64,000 nt of DNA from Trichobilharzia szidati (lineage: Eukaryota > Platyhelminthes > Trematoda > Strigeidida > Schistosomatidae): the NCBI GenBank assembly GCA_944472155.2, contig OX235272.1:89844020-89908019 (forward strand), given 5' to 3'. Within the stretch, counting starts at the first letter, position 1. Each line of letters begins with the position of its first letter. Made by a program: the position numbers and the translations under genes. Positions 33,690 through 44,839 of this stretch are shown in pieces. Under the pieces are notes generated by a model that worked only from the letters and a program-made list of their open reading frames with translations, did not search any database and was not told the origin of the DNA.

Positions 33690-34290
33690 ACTTCATGAAG
33701 GTGAGAATGTCAAGAGCAGAATTGGAAAGACAAGACGGACCTCCATCACTCTGAGATCAATCTAGAAATGTCCTGCACTTAGCATGAAGAACAAAATTCA
33801 AATTTTCAATACTAATTTTGAGTCAGTTAGTTCTTCTATACTGGTTAGAAACTTGGCGCACACGTCAAGAAAAGCATTTCCAACAGGTCACTGAAGTCTT
33901 TTATCAACAGCTGCCTCCGGTGGTTCCATACGGAAGGTCAGATTCCCGAACAGAATGAACTACCAACAAAAGACTCTTAGAACCAACCGATTGAGGACCT
34001 ACTGCTCAACAAATATTCTGGAGAAAATGGAGATCGGTGGATTGGACACACGGTAAATAGAGTGTTGAGTAATATCGCAGGCTAATCAGTCCCTCGAGTG
34101 GAACCCGAATTGGAAACGACGAGTGACTCTGTGTCCCAGAGGGACGTGGAGGACATCGTTTGAAGAGGAGACGACAGCTTATGGTCAATCTCGGAGCCAG
34201 AGAAAGAGGACTTCAAAAAACAGGATGACATGGAGACGGGCTAGTAAAGCCCTATATTCCACACAGAAGCCAAGAAAATAATAATAATCA
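33690..34290 (+). mobile_element. RTE-clade LINE, 5 prime truncated copy
   Basis: Plus strand, starting at a DEDVKSR-equivalent (gtgagaatgtcaagagcagaattgg), then KNKIQIFNTN-like sequence, a WLETW-RT step, EKHFQQVTEVFYQQLP, and WRS-xx-WTHGK. The 3 prime end reads gccctatattccacacagaagcc, followed by an AAT-rich tail. Several frameshifts and stops. Confidence 0.8.
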
Positions 34291-34324
34291 ATGATATAAT
34301 CAGAGACATTATTCTTCGACTAGA

Positions 34325-34560
34325 TGCGTCATTGGCACAGCAGTAGGATGCTTGCCAACCACGCATGTGGTCCAGGGTTCGATACCTGGCCGACGAACTC
34401 TTTTACCTCGCCAAGCCAGTAATAAGACTGGTATAGAGGGAATTTCGGGCATGGGGCTAGCAATCCTATCCCTTAAAAATAAATACCACTGCTACCGGAA
34501 CTTCAAGTCTCTAGCTTGAAGCCCTATGTTCCACTGGGAACGTTAAGGAATAAAAAATAA
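34325..34560 (+). repeat. SINE-A, full length
   Basis: Complete tRNA-like head (A box ttggcacagcagtagg; B box agggttcgataccc-like), body with ccagtaataagactgg, tail atgttccactgggaacg and an A-rich end. Lies about 35 bp after the RTE tail. Confidence 0.85.
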
Positions 34561-34564
34561 AAAA

Positions 34565-35515
34565 ATTCTTCGACTAGTTTAGGAAAGTAAAGGCTCTGAA
34601 ACTCAAAAGGAAAAATAACATCTATCGAAATTTTGAAGTTCGTGGTTTACATTTCTAACAGCCTGTAGATATGTATTGCCTAAGAAGACATCCCGTATTA
34701 GAACGGTGAAAACAAAGTATTGAAGGTAAACAATAATTTCAACATACTACCTTTTTTTACAGCTTATCTGTGAATATCCAACATTAGCTAGTAGATGATT
34801 CTGTTTACCAGTTTACGATTATGTGATAAGTGATAAAAAGGACTGATAAGTGGAAGTGATCACTTAACTTTTGATGTAAACAAGACTTTAGGAAAATCAT
34901 GAGAATTCGTCACTGCAATTAAAAGTGTATATGAATAGAAAACTATGACACCCTCGAAGAATATTTAACTTCGCAAACCACATACTCATTGTCATTATCC
35001 CGGATGAGAGTGGTTCCCACTGAGTAACAATTTTGGATGCTGTTGGTGACATTATGATAACCACTCTATCAGTATACTCGTGGTTGGCATCTGGGTGACT
35101 GGAATAGATTCTTAACTCTCCAGCAGACAGTATGACGAGTCCACTTCCATTTCATGTCTACATACTTTTATCAAAAGAAAACGCATTGACTGACCGGTCT
35201 CTTAAAGGCTTTCAGCAGCCTGTGTCATTTCATCTCTCCGATTCCAATGAAGAATAGGTGATCTGAGTGTAATTTCAGTCTCCAAAGCAACTGTGGTGAA
35301 ATTTCAAGTCGGACTGTGTAAATTGCTAATTTCGTATACAGTTGAATTAATTTGATCTCATTTTTTACGCCAAAAAATTAGTATGCTTATCCATTTTTCA
35401 GTATTTCATTTATGTCTGGTTATTTTCTAATAATCTTTTAGTAACTGGCTTCATCCTGGCTGCTGTTAATGTTTTAATAATGAAACCTGTAAATTCTAAT
35501 TTCTGATGAACAGTT
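34565..35515. other. No gene recognised
   Basis: No supported feature. 34990-35290 is less AT-rich than its surroundings and could be an unrecognised repeat. Confidence 0.4.
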
Positions 35516-35519
35516 TTGT

Positions 35520-36135
35520 AGTGATAACAGCTTTCTTTACAGGTTTGATTACGAGCTGACATCAGGTAGAAAACCACTGGAAAATCACTAGGTAGTATCG
35601 AACAACTGTTTCTTCGTCAGTAAGCGTCAAGCGGGGTCCAAAACCATGACCTTCCAGTTCCAAGGCTAGCTAGTTGTCCATTCAAACACAGTGACTGTAT
35701 CCACTGGTCCTGGTCTTTCAATGGTACTCCAACTGATGTCAACTTATGATCAAACCTGTAAACACTAAAATCCCTACAAACCAACACTTGATACATAATC
35801 TAACAGGAAGTGATCTGGAGTCCTAATGGGAGGTCATAAACAGTGGGATACACGATGTTACCCGCTGATGACACTGGCTGTCTTTTGCGTCCTATATATC
35901 GCAAATTAGGAGCAGCTGGAACTTACAGACCATTCTTCCAGCTCTCAGTGGCCTAATGGTCAACATATATTTCATGATGTAGAAGCCTGACTGGTGCATA
36001 CCGCTGAAGATTTCCAGACTAGGACGAAACATCTGTCCATTACTCCCTGATGCTTTCCAGTCGTTCTGCAACTAATATCACCTCTTAGTCAAACATGTAA
36101 CCAATCAAATCCCTGAAAACCAACATCTAATAACA
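35520..36135. repeat. HH-FB fold-back followed by plus unit
   Basis: Fold-back at 35535-35795 with mirrored gattacgagctgacatcagg and gatgtcaacttatgatc. Then a plus unit (35796-36135) with a tRNA-like block (ctcagtggcctaatgg) and ribozyme (ccgctgaagatttccagactaggacgaaacatctgtcc, about 36000-36038). The ribozyme keeps CTGAAGA and GGACGAAA but has a shifted stem II. Confidence 0.75.
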
Positions 36136-36139
36136 ATTT

Positions 36140-37262
36140 TTTTGCGTAGATAATAATATTACTAGTGCTATCCGGATTATCTGAAGACTAGTCATATCTT
36201 TTGGCTGAACATATATGTATATATGCATGAATGAAACTAGTCTCCGGCTTTTTTCTATCAGTTTTCTAAGTAGATCTTCTTTGTGTTTTGTTTTTCATGT
36301 TTATTAATTCAATTTTCGCAATTTTAAGTAAAAAAAAAAACAAAACAACAAATTTGAAGTCCCATGCGACTCGTCCTTCTACATATACACAGATAGATAC
36401 ACGTCAAGAGAATAGAAAAGGAGCATATCAGAGGAAAATCCATTAATGTATCTAATGGGAAAAGTAAACATAATTAAGTTGTTAATCCCCACTACTACTA
36501 CTTCTACTTCTCCTTCGCCTTCTTCTCTCTTCTTGCGTGTCATGATTTCTCCTCCCGATTAAATTTTTCCCTAATAATTCATCCTTGTTATCTATTCTTA
36601 CACAAGGCTTCACTGCCTACCTGTGTGTTGTAATCGCTTATTTTTCGGGCAAAATAATAAAGAAACACGTTAAAATATTAATAATTGTGAACATGTTGTT
36701 TGGACGTGTGTTTTTCTTTTGTACTGAAACTGTTTAGCCATCCTTTTAGGCATAATGCAAATTTATACTTAAGATTGATTTATCCCTTAATGAATAAAAA
36801 GGAGAAAGTTATTCAATGAATATTCACTCATTCAAGTTTGTGTATGCATATGATGCAATTAAAAATTAATCTGTGGACATTGGTGAAGAATAAGGCATAA
36901 CTAGTGTTATAAGCACACAGAGAAAAAACATTTCATTTTCCATTAAAAAAACATCATACGTCATTCATTTTGATTGAGCGCCAGGTTTAAATTTCGTGTA
37001 CACACACAAGTAGTGATCAAAATGTCATATTAAGTGAAGAAATTAATGTAACTGGGTGGGATATAAATAAAGGATAAGGCTGTTTTGTTGCAGTTTACTT
37101 ATCTCCACACGTAACCATTAAAAATCTTTAAGTTGTACTTCTCTCTATCAGTGGCAAATTCTGAATATTTACATATATGCAGAAAATCAAAACAAGGTAT
37201 CTCGTGAAGAGTTTCTTTTCGAGCTGTCGTATGATAATAATGTGAACGTCAGAGTTATGTTT
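36140..37262. other. No gene recognised
   Basis: AT-rich spacer with CT-rich stretch near 36490-36530 and poly-A near 36330. Nothing supported. Confidence 0.5.
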
Positions 37263-37264
37263 TT

Positions 37265-37495
37265 TTATTCCTTTACGTTCCCAGTGGAACATAAGGCTTC
37301 AAGCTAGAGACTTGAAGTTCCGGTAGCAGTGGTATTTATTTTCACGGGATAGGGTTGTTAGCCTCATGCCCAACATTCCCTCTATACCAGTCTTATTACT
37401 GGCTTGGCGAGGTAAAGGAGTGCGTCGTCGGCCGGGGATCGAACCCCGGACCACATGCGTGGTTGGCGAGCATCCTACCGCTGTGCCACTGACGC
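37265..37495 (-). repeat. SINE-A, full length, young
   Basis: Minus strand: tail (cccagtggaacataagg), body (ttcacgggatagggttg, cttattactggcttgg), strong B-box complement (gatcgaaccccgg) and A-box complement (ccgctgtgccactgacgc). Little divergence from the 18.1 and 61.4 kb copies. Confidence 0.88.
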
Positions 37496-37737
37496 TTTTT
37501 ATGTAGTTTATAAAATAGTTTGTGAAATGTATACAGTCACTTCCTTTAAAAATTATCTACAAGGCGAAAAAAAATAACATGCCCAAATCATTATATATCC
37601 GAAATCATCTGTATTGCTGAAGCTTCGGCCATCGAAGTAGAGAAGTCAGATCTCTGTATGTATATCCGACTGTGTTAAAGTATGATAATCCCCCATTCAT
37701 ACTTTGAACCTACTCATTTTTCGTTTTGTTTATTCAA

Positions 37738-37780
37738 TTTATATATCCTCCCCTTATTATTATTATTATTATTATTATGT
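37738..37780. repeat. ATT microsatellite
   Basis: A run of ATT trinucleotides at about 37756-37778 just before the HH-FB fold-back. The 73-residue frame over it (poly-Ile) is an artefact. Confidence 0.7.
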
Positions 37781-37824
37781 CGTCTGTTATTATAAGTTTC
37801 AACTTTGAACAATTCCCGGTATTG

Positions 37825-38455
37825 ATTGGAGGATTTCATCATGAGCTGACATCAGTTAGAGAGCCATTGGAAAACCTGCAGGGAGTACTGGACATCTGGC
37901 TTGGAAATGGTTTGGAACTCTTCAGCAGTACGCACCCACTGGGATGAGGCAGTAAATCATCAAAGAAGACATTGCTATTTGGTCAGGCTATCTCGTGAAT
38001 TGGCAGAAGTTTGTATTCATGGGCTGGCCACTGGATCGGGTCCCAGTGGCTCAGTGGTCTACGAGCTCGCTAGCCTTGTAACCAGAAGGTCGTGGGTTCG
38101 AACCCCGGTGTGGGCGTACTGATGAAGAGTCCTAAACAGTTGTCCAGTACTCCCTGAAGGTTTTTCAATTGTTCTCTTACTGATGTCAGCTCATGTGCGT
38201 CGGTGGCACAGTGGTTAGGACTCTCGCCGACCATTCACATGGTTCGGGGTTCGATTCCCGGCCGAAGCACACCCGATATCTATGGTCGGCCTGTTAAATT
38301 TGGGCTACCAATATCCATGCTGAAATTCCATACTTGTACTGAAAATGCCGTGTGCCATCAAGCTGTAATCAAAAATTAAAAAAATAAAAATAAATAAATA
38401 ATGATGAAATCCTCCAAACAATCAAACAAAATCCTTACAAAACCAATACTTGAAA
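37825..38455. repeat. HH-FB fold-back element split by SINE-B
   Basis: The minus part (37828-37945) joins a plus part (37946-38455) containing the tRNA-like block (gatcgggtcccagtggctcag), B box (ggttcgaaccccgg) and ribozyme with gatgaagagtcc but a deletion of the GGACGAAA strand. Both outer ends carry the rare variant ggaggatttcatc/gatgaaatcctcc. SINE-B (38196-38400) interrupts the right end within catgatgaaat. Confidence 0.8.
38196..38400 (+). repeat. SINE-B copy 1
   Basis: The tRNA-like head (tgcgtcggtggcacagtgg, B box ggggttcgattccc) is nearly the same as SINE-A. The body differs completely: acccgatatctatggtcggcc, atttgggctacc, gtgccatcaagctg, then an A-rich TAAA tail. Inserted in HH-FB, so younger than that copy. 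RNA polymerase III transcription is inferred. Confidence 0.85.
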
Positions 38456-38754
38456 ATTCCCGGTATTATCTCACTTGTCACCTTTATCTATTTTCCGAAA
38501 TATTATCTTATCATGACTATCATCTTATTGAGAAATATTTCTAATTGTCTACTAATCTTATTATTTCTACACCACTTTTGAGATTTATACATTGCATGAA
38601 ATACTAAAAAGACAGTTGCAGAGAGGAAAGTTTTCTTTCCAACGAAGTCATCAACTAGGCTCTGTGTCTATGTGTTTATAGTTATTGGGTGAGAAAGTTC
38701 CAGAACTATTTTCAGTTAAGAGTCAAATTAATAAAATTACAAAGTGTAATGAAG

Positions 38755-39200
38755 AGGAAGGTTGGATAAAACACACATTATCACTGCCAGCCTACGAGTG
38801 ACACTTTCCTGAAAGAAGCTATCCAACCATCAAGTGTAAGACAAGCTGTTACATTGGGCCACCTAAACATGACCAAACCAGTTCACTTGCTCGTGTGGAG
38901 CCGAGTACATTGGCCGTACAATGTGTCCGCCTGTAAAACGTGATCAAGAACACTATCCGCACGGTTAGTAAAGAGAGAACACAAGGGTGCAAACAGTTCA
39001 ATAACAGGACATTTAGTGAACTCAGGACATTTAGCTCCATTTGAAAAATCCTCCAAATTCATATGCAAGATTCAATTATACATCTCCAAAAGCAAGGCAT
39101 CTGGGAATGGCTGAGGCACTGGTGATCCGAAAACTCAATTTCACGCTCTGTGTTCAAAAGAAATACGTCCAATCATTGTCCCTAGCATGACCATCATAAA
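38755..39200 (+). mobile_element. Penelope-like element, GIY-YIG endonuclease fragment
   Basis: One frame reads FTCSCGAEYIGRT (about 38880-38920), a zinc-site cysteine pair followed by the YIG motif of a GIY-YIG nuclease. Another frame continues VKREHKGANSSITGHLVNSGH, then a third gives SPKARHLGMAEAL and LCVQKKYVQSLSLA (about 39085-39190). At least two frameshifts. Same subfamily as the 16.6 kb fragment. Minus-strand frames here are shadows. Confidence 0.8.
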
Positions 39201-39204
39201 AATT

Positions 39205-40085
39205 CAGTTCTATCAATAGTGATTACCCTATTACCTTTCTTATTCAATCTTCCTGTTTACTCCTTTTATTTTCACCTCCTTGAAAACCCCTATCTGTAAT
39301 ACTATGTTTTTTGTCCAGCTTATTTTTTTATTACTACGTTTTTAATCCATAAAAGGGACCCTTCACCGAATAATTTATTTTGATTTTTTTATACTATCTC
39401 AGGGAGAATTTTCAACGGATTAGAAAGTTACATATATTGGTCTGTATATATGAATTATGTAGTTTAAAAACATAGGAAGGGCTTCCATACCATTTTGAAA
39501 ACACCAGTTTTTGCGTGATTAAACAATGGTATGCTCGGTTAATAATTCCACGGATGACTGGCTGGGAATACTGGGTGTCTTTGGCTGTTGAATTTGCATC
39601 CCAGTAGCCGTTCAAGTCACTGGGCTACCTTATTTTCCAGATAGTGTAATGCTCCAAATTTATTCACAGTTACACTTTGTTCTAATCACTAACTTACATT
39701 CTTGAAGAATAATCTGTACTCACGTCCAGTTTTGAATGTTTCTCAACACATCTCTTGGTCTGTTCTGAAGGGACAGATTCATCTGGGGTAAGAATATATG
39801 GTAGACGGAACAAAATTCTTTGGAATGATGTGCAGTAGATTACTGTTTCCCTTTTAGATTCTGTATATAAACATGTTCAGATAAAAGTTATTATTACTCT
39901 TGTTAAGGCTGAAGGCGTGATCTATACAGAGTTACATCTTATTGAAGAATGTTCACTGAGTGAAGGAGAAAATTTAGCAAAACATAGGGAAATCAAGAGA
40001 AACTTAAACTGTAGCATAAAACGAAATAGTTATTTAAATTTATTAAATGACGTATAAACTGAAATCTTTCAGAAGCTAATTTGTA
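39205..40085. other. No gene recognised
   Basis: AT-rich spacer. No feature supported. Confidence 0.5.
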
Positions 40086-40173
40086 GGAATTCGATTCGTT
40101 TAAGATCTAATCACAGATTACAGGATTTCATCATGAGCTGACATCAGTTAGAGAACCATTGGAAAACCTGGGA

Positions 40174-40219
40174 GTACCTGACAGCTGTTTCGTCCTAGTT
40201 TGGGACTCTTCATCAGTAC
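40174..40219 (-). ncRNA. Hammerhead-like motif, left arm
   Basis: Mirror copy of the motif at 40791-40836: GTAC, TGATGAAGA, GTCC-CAAACTA-GGAC, GAAA, CAGCTG, TC, then AGGTAC. It has two extra bases between stem I and the core relative to consensus, so the fold is uncertain. Confidence 0.6.
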
Positions 40220-40790
40220 CAACCCACCACCACGGTTGGAACCCAGGACCTTCTGGTTACAAGGCGAGCTCGTATACCATTAAGCCACTGGGACCCGATC
40301 CAATGGCCAGCCCATGAATTCTAACTTCTGCCAATTCACGACATAGCGCGACCCCTAGCCAATGTCTTCGGCGAGTATTTGTCCTCACGCCCGACCTGCT
40401 GCACCCTACTGGTCACGACTTCTCACTAGAACCCCAGGTGACTACGCACCTGAATAGGGCAAGTCGCTCAGCTCATGATGAAATCCTGTAACCAATCAAA
40501 TCCCTACAAACGAACACTTGAAAATCAATGAGATGCTCACTAGCGACTGGCCCTATTCAGGTAGGTAGTTACCTGGGGTTCTAGTGAGAAGTCGTGACCA
40601 GTCGGGTGCAGCAGGTCGGGCGTGAGGACAAATACTCGCCGAAGACATTGGCTAGGGGTCGCGCTATGTCGTGAATTGGCAGAAGTTAGAATTCATGGGC
40701 TGGCCATTGGATCGGGTCCCAGTGGCTTAATGGTATACGAGCTCGCCTTGTAACCAGAAGGTCCTGGGTTCCAACCGTGGTGGTGGGTTG

Positions 40791-40836
40791 GTACTGATGA
40801 AGAGTCCCAAACTAGGACGAAACAGCTGTCAGGTAC
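40791..40836 (+). ncRNA. Hammerhead-like motif, right arm
   Basis: Contains perfect stem II GTCC/GGAC, GAAA, palindromic CAGCTG as minimal stem III, and TC. The 5 prime core reads CTGATGA followed by AGA before GTCC, so either core alignment leaves extra bases. RNA through both arms would form a long duplex that competes with this fold. Confidence 0.6.
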
Positions 40837-40920
40837 TCCCAGGTTTTCCAATGGTTCTCTAACTGATGTCAGCTCATGATGAAATCCTGTAACCAATCAA
40901 ATCCCTACAAACCAACACTT

Positions 40921-41222
40921 GATAATCACAGATTAATATCAATTAGAGAAGCACTGAAAACCAGGGAGTACTCGTCATAGCCTAGGACACATCGACAGTA
41001 CTCATCAACTGAGTATCGAATCCAGGACCTTCCAGTTACAAGTCAAGCTTGTAGACTAATCAGCCACTGAGACCTGATTCACTGTCTCATAAATTCCAAA
41101 TCCTAACAATTCATGATTTTAGTGCGATAATCGGTCAGTGTCATCAGTAAGTATTTCTCTTCACTCCCGACGGGGTGGACCGCATTGGCCACTACTTCTC
41201 CATAGAATTTCAGGCAACATCA
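40921..41222 (-). repeat. HH-FB unit, minus copy
   Basis: Starts directly after the tail of the right arm. Outer end (cacagattaatatcaattagag), decayed ribozyme complement, B-box complement (tatcgaatccagg) and tRNA-like block, ending near the head. The ribozyme is lost. Confidence 0.7.
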
Positions 41223-41224
41223 TC

Positions 41225-42025
41225 TTTTCTATCTCTTTTTCCGCTCACATGTCTACAGTATCTACTGGTGAGCTTTAAGTTTACTTATGAGATATGAAAC
41301 CTGAGAATAGAAGACACAAAGGAAATAACTAAACACCAGTGGAATAGGCAAAAGAAATTCTTTCTCTGTTTTGTAGAGAGTTTACAAGTTAATGAGAACA
41401 AAGCATAAGGACCTAAGTACGTGACATTCTGTTGATATTTCTGAGTTCGTGTAAATCTCCACATATGATCCACGTATATGTATGGTTGTTATGCAAAACA
41501 GACGTATTTATTTTTGCCTAACTTATGCAAATAAACCAAGGTACACTCGCTTACTCTCCCTACCTCCTTTTTTCTCCATTTTCCATACGAAATCATTGTA
41601 CTTTTATACAAAGCAGTATTAATATAACCCATTTTTGGTTAACAGTTATTCTGTACTAAACAGCTGTAGACATTCTGAATATATTTCAAACAAAGTTATT
41701 TCCTTATCAGAAAAAAATTTTTCAACCACATATTCTAAATCTGATTTTGTCACGAAGAGACGTTACAGCTAATGAATCATTAAAAACCTTAGTTAGAAAA
41801 AAGATGAATAAAATTGATAAGTTTTGACATAACCAGCCTATATGCTAATATTCATATTAATACACCTCTGGAGGCTGTTAGCGATTGAAATGAACACTAA
41901 TCTTGAACTCATAAATAGGACTAAGCTCTCGCTTGGTTGATGAAATAATATTAGGTGGTCACAGTTGCATCTAACCTCCACTGTATTCAAATTTCGAGGT
42001 AAACTATGTAAACAAACGAATAGGG
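41225..42025. other. No gene recognised
   Basis: AT-rich spacer; the minus-strand 62-residue frame is unsupported. Confidence 0.45.
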
Positions 42026-42029
42026 TGGC

Positions 42030-42105
42030 ATTTTTTTTATTCCTTCACGTTCCGTGGAACATAGAGCTTCAAGCTGGCTTGAAGTTTCTGTAGCAGTTTT
42101 AGTGG
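42030..42105 (-). repeat. SINE-A 3 prime fragment
   Basis: Only the tail and part of the body (ttattccttcacgttccgtggaacatagagcttc split over 42040-42072; gaagtttctgtagcag) are present. Truncated where the Penelope-like element begins. Confidence 0.65.
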
Positions 42106-42109
42106 CTTC

Positions 42110-44190
42110 ATTGCATTGGTATCACCATATTTATGGATAGATGGGAACATAAGGTTCTTAGGACGTTTAATCCTGTTCCTAGGTTATGGTGGAGATCTGT
42201 GGATGACACATTCACTGCATTGAAATCTGAACATATCCCTCAATTTATCACACATATAAACTAAATAGTAAACGGAATCCAATTCGCTTCTGAGGTGGAA
42301 AGTGAACAGGGTGAGTTGGCTATGCTAGACTGTACAATAAAATGAAAACAAGATGGTAAGAAACCGACACACTCCAATAAATACTTAGACTTTAATTCGT
42401 CCCATCGAGAATCAGTAAAGGAGGATCGGTTTAGTTAAATGTCTGTATAATCGGGCCAAGACCCTAACAAGTAAGCCAACAGATTTAAATAACAAAATCA
42501 AACAAATAAAGGAAATATTACTGGTGAATAAATACCCATCAGAATTTATTCAAAAACATATGAAGAACCATAGAAAAGATAAGATTAGCAATAAAAATAA
42601 CGAAAATAATATAGAATCCAAAGCCTCTGTAGTACTGCCGTATAAAGAAGGAACATCAGAGACATTACGCAGGATTCTCAATGAGCCTGGAATTAGAGTG
42701 GTATTTAAACCAACCAGTCAACTCTCTCACAGATAAACTTTGTCGGCTGAAGGACCCAATAGATCCAATTAAGAAAAATAATATAATTTACCAAATACCC
42801 TGTCATGCCTGTGAAGTCAATTACATAGGTCAACCTAGGCGTCATTCTATCTGCTGATCTCTCCTGGTCGTCTCATATCCTAGCAATTTCTAAGAAAATA
42901 TTCCGTCTTACCTTCTACATTAAGAAGTTAAAACATTCTGGTATAACCCAACCCTTACTCCTACAATTCATCAATTCTCGCATTCTGCCTATTATTCTCT
43001 ATTGTTCCCCCTTAGTTTTTCCCGGGCTACTGAAGAAAGACTATAACATATTACGCAGGATGTTAAAGGTTGTCAACAGGGTAAGCAACGTGCCACTTAA
43101 CCAGCTTGTTAATATTCTGGTCGACAGGCACATGGACTCATGTGAAAAATGGGCTAAATACATTTTATCTAACTCATACCACCCTCTTCACTCACAACTC
43201 TCCCCCTGCATCTCATCAGGTAAAACAAGAAGCCAATATAGAAAACTATATGCTCGCACCAGCAAGTACAAAAACTCAACCATACTCTACTCAGCTAGTG
43301 TTCTGTGTGATGAAGAAAGCATAGGCGTGACACCTATAATTCATTAAATAGTCAGTAGGACAACTGGATCTCGTCTTTCCAACTCACATCATTTATAGGT
43401 ACAACATTTTCTTTCTTTCTTTTCCTCTTCTCTCCCTCTCTTTTTTTTCTTTTTTTCCGTTATGTGCTGCTTTGTTTCTTTCTCTCGCTAACACCAGTAA
43501 ATATGACAGCTCCCACTTTTCTAACACCTTCAAACAATGTTTCAGCTTTGGCTTTGCCACCGACATGCCAATGTGTTGTTGTAATAATGAACTGTGATTT
43601 CCTTAATCTATGTAGAATTCTATTTATTGATAATGTACTAACTGGATGCAATACTGTAGTAAAAATGCTGAGAATTCCATTCTGTATCACAAGTACTGTT
43701 TTGGAATAAAGTATATTATTATTATTAGTAGTAGTAGTAGTAGTAGTAGATCGAGGTCAACTAGATTATTGGAACCAAAAAATTTACCTAGACCTAGAAT
43801 AATTGACCCTGTTAAGTTAAATACTTTAGAAAAAAGCTCAGCCATTGCACTGCATTCACTTGCATGCAATCACAAAATAGGGTGGGTGAGAGTATTAAAA
43901 CGTAATATAGTTAGGTGGAGAGAGGGGTTAATCACTGAAGCTTTGTTTATCGACTCAACACCGCACATGTGGAATCGGAATGACGCAAAGCCTACACCGG
44001 AGATATGGTAAGTGGCAACAAACAACAAAGGGAAGTTGTAGAGACAGAAAGAGAGAAAAAATATATAAGACAAATTGTGAAAACATGTGACTAAAATGAT
44101 ATGATTATGAATAATAATTTATGCTCGAAACCTTGCATCCAACTGTTAATACTGCATCACTGCGTGGTTATTAAAATAAACTTGTCTAAT
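42110..44190 (+). mobile_element. Penelope-like element interrupted by a LINE
   Basis: Decayed polyprotein. VDDTFTALKSEHIPQF at about 42195-42240 is the RT active-site region (V-D-D). ELAMLDCTIK, HSNKYLDFNSSH and a frame at 42524-42736 continue the RT/linker. PIKKNNIIYQIPCHACEVNYIGQ (in pieces, 42765-42830) is the CxxC plus YIG start of the GIY-YIG nuclease. After the inserted LINE (42829-43745) the nuclease resumes: STRLLEPKNL, EKSSAIALHSLACNH, RWREGLITEALFI and NRNDAKP (43750-44010). A tail with tatgctcgaaac follows. Multiple stops; inactive. Confidence 0.88.
42829..43745 (+). mobile_element. CR1/Jockey-like LINE, 5 prime truncated insertion
   Basis: Open frame from the truncation point to 43347: NLGVILSADLSWSSHI, KIFRLTFYIKKL, RILPIILYCSPLVFPG and DYNILRRMLKVVNRVSN, the C-terminal end of a non-LTR reverse transcriptase. 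The RT catalytic core is absent. The 3 prime UTR (43348-43700) is pyrimidine-rich and ends aataaagtatatta with an ATT then AGT repeat tail. It cuts the Penelope-like frame after YIGQ, so it inserted later. The surviving 3 prime frame is open for about 170 residues. Confidence 0.85.
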
Positions 44191-44309
44191 ATGGAATAGT
44201 TTTATCAAGTTTTCCAGAGTTTAGATTGGTTCTTTCACCTTGAATCGATGAAATCTTTCAAAAGGAATATCGTTCTTTCACATATATAAATATATATATG
44301 CGTTTCCAC

Positions 44310-44825
44310 AACAGTCGAATTAATCTGATGTATGGTGACTAGCAGAGGCATCTAATTAAATCCCATCCACTTTATTACTTCAGATTAATCCTCAGACATC
44401 GTTACAGAATTCGTACTAGTAGCCGACATGTCAAAGGAAGCCAAACATTTCCGTCCAATCAATCAACGGGAAAATGAAAATTTACTTAAGTTAGTAATAA
44501 TTAATGCCCATTACACAAGAGGCTGCTGTCGTGACCCAAATGTTTTAGTGGATGGGTACTGGGTTCGATTCTTCGTGAGAACATCATCACTCACTATTGA
44601 ATGTAGGTACATCCAGATGACGAGTCCCAAATAGGACAAAATGCACATCCTGGGTTTCACTGGCAGTCACCATACACGAAATTACTTCAAGTTGATCCTC
44701 AGATACCGCTGAAGCGTATGTGCTAGGAGCCAAAATGTTAACAGAAGCTGAACATTTCGGTCAAAGACGATCAATGGGAAAATCAAAAATTCACTTCAAT
44801 CAATAATTTCCATTACACTGCCTTC
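44310..44825 (+). repeat. Sm-alpha-like repeat, tandem plus a fold-back start
   Basis: The left end (tggtgactagcagaggc, 44332) is a minus-strand scrap. A plus unit follows (44380-44700) with gccgacatgtcaaagg, aatcaatcaacggg, B box (gggttcgattctt, about 44561) and ribozyme. The same head wording returns downstream (ctcagataccgctg, gaacatttcggtc, gatcaatgggaaaatc), which shows tandem units of about 330 bp. A 68-residue frame across it is incidental. Confidence 0.75.
44610..44660 (+). ncRNA. Hammerhead ribozyme motif, Sm-alpha type, damaged
   Basis: ATCCAG, ATGACGA, GTCC-CAAATA-GGAC, AAAA (GAAA changed at G12), TGCAC, ATC, CTGGG. Stem I ATCCAG/CTGGG pairs well. G12 and C3 are both substituted, so it should be inactive. 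Confidence 0.65.
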
Positions 44826-44839
44826 ACTTGTGTCTGCCA

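Larger units (their letters stand above)
40118..40892. repeat. HH-FB giant fold-back: 351-bp inverted repeat
   Basis: Left arm 40118-40468 (minus) and right arm 40542-40892 (plus) are reverse complements over 351 bp. I count about five differences, all at the inner end. The 73-bp spacer carries a normal unit tail and head. Each arm contains a tRNA-like block (gatcgggtcccagtgg), B-box variant ggttccaacc and ribozyme. The arms share private variants (ggttccaaccg, gtcaggtac), so they are copies of each other. Confidence 0.95.

Noticed and set aside
40118..40892. CRISPR or bacterial mobile element
   Set aside because: No short regularly spaced repeats, no bacterial genes, and strong eukaryotic retroelement content.
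43464..43709. Overlapping open frames on both strands
   Set aside because: They lie in the 3 prime UTR of the inserted LINE and are low-complexity.
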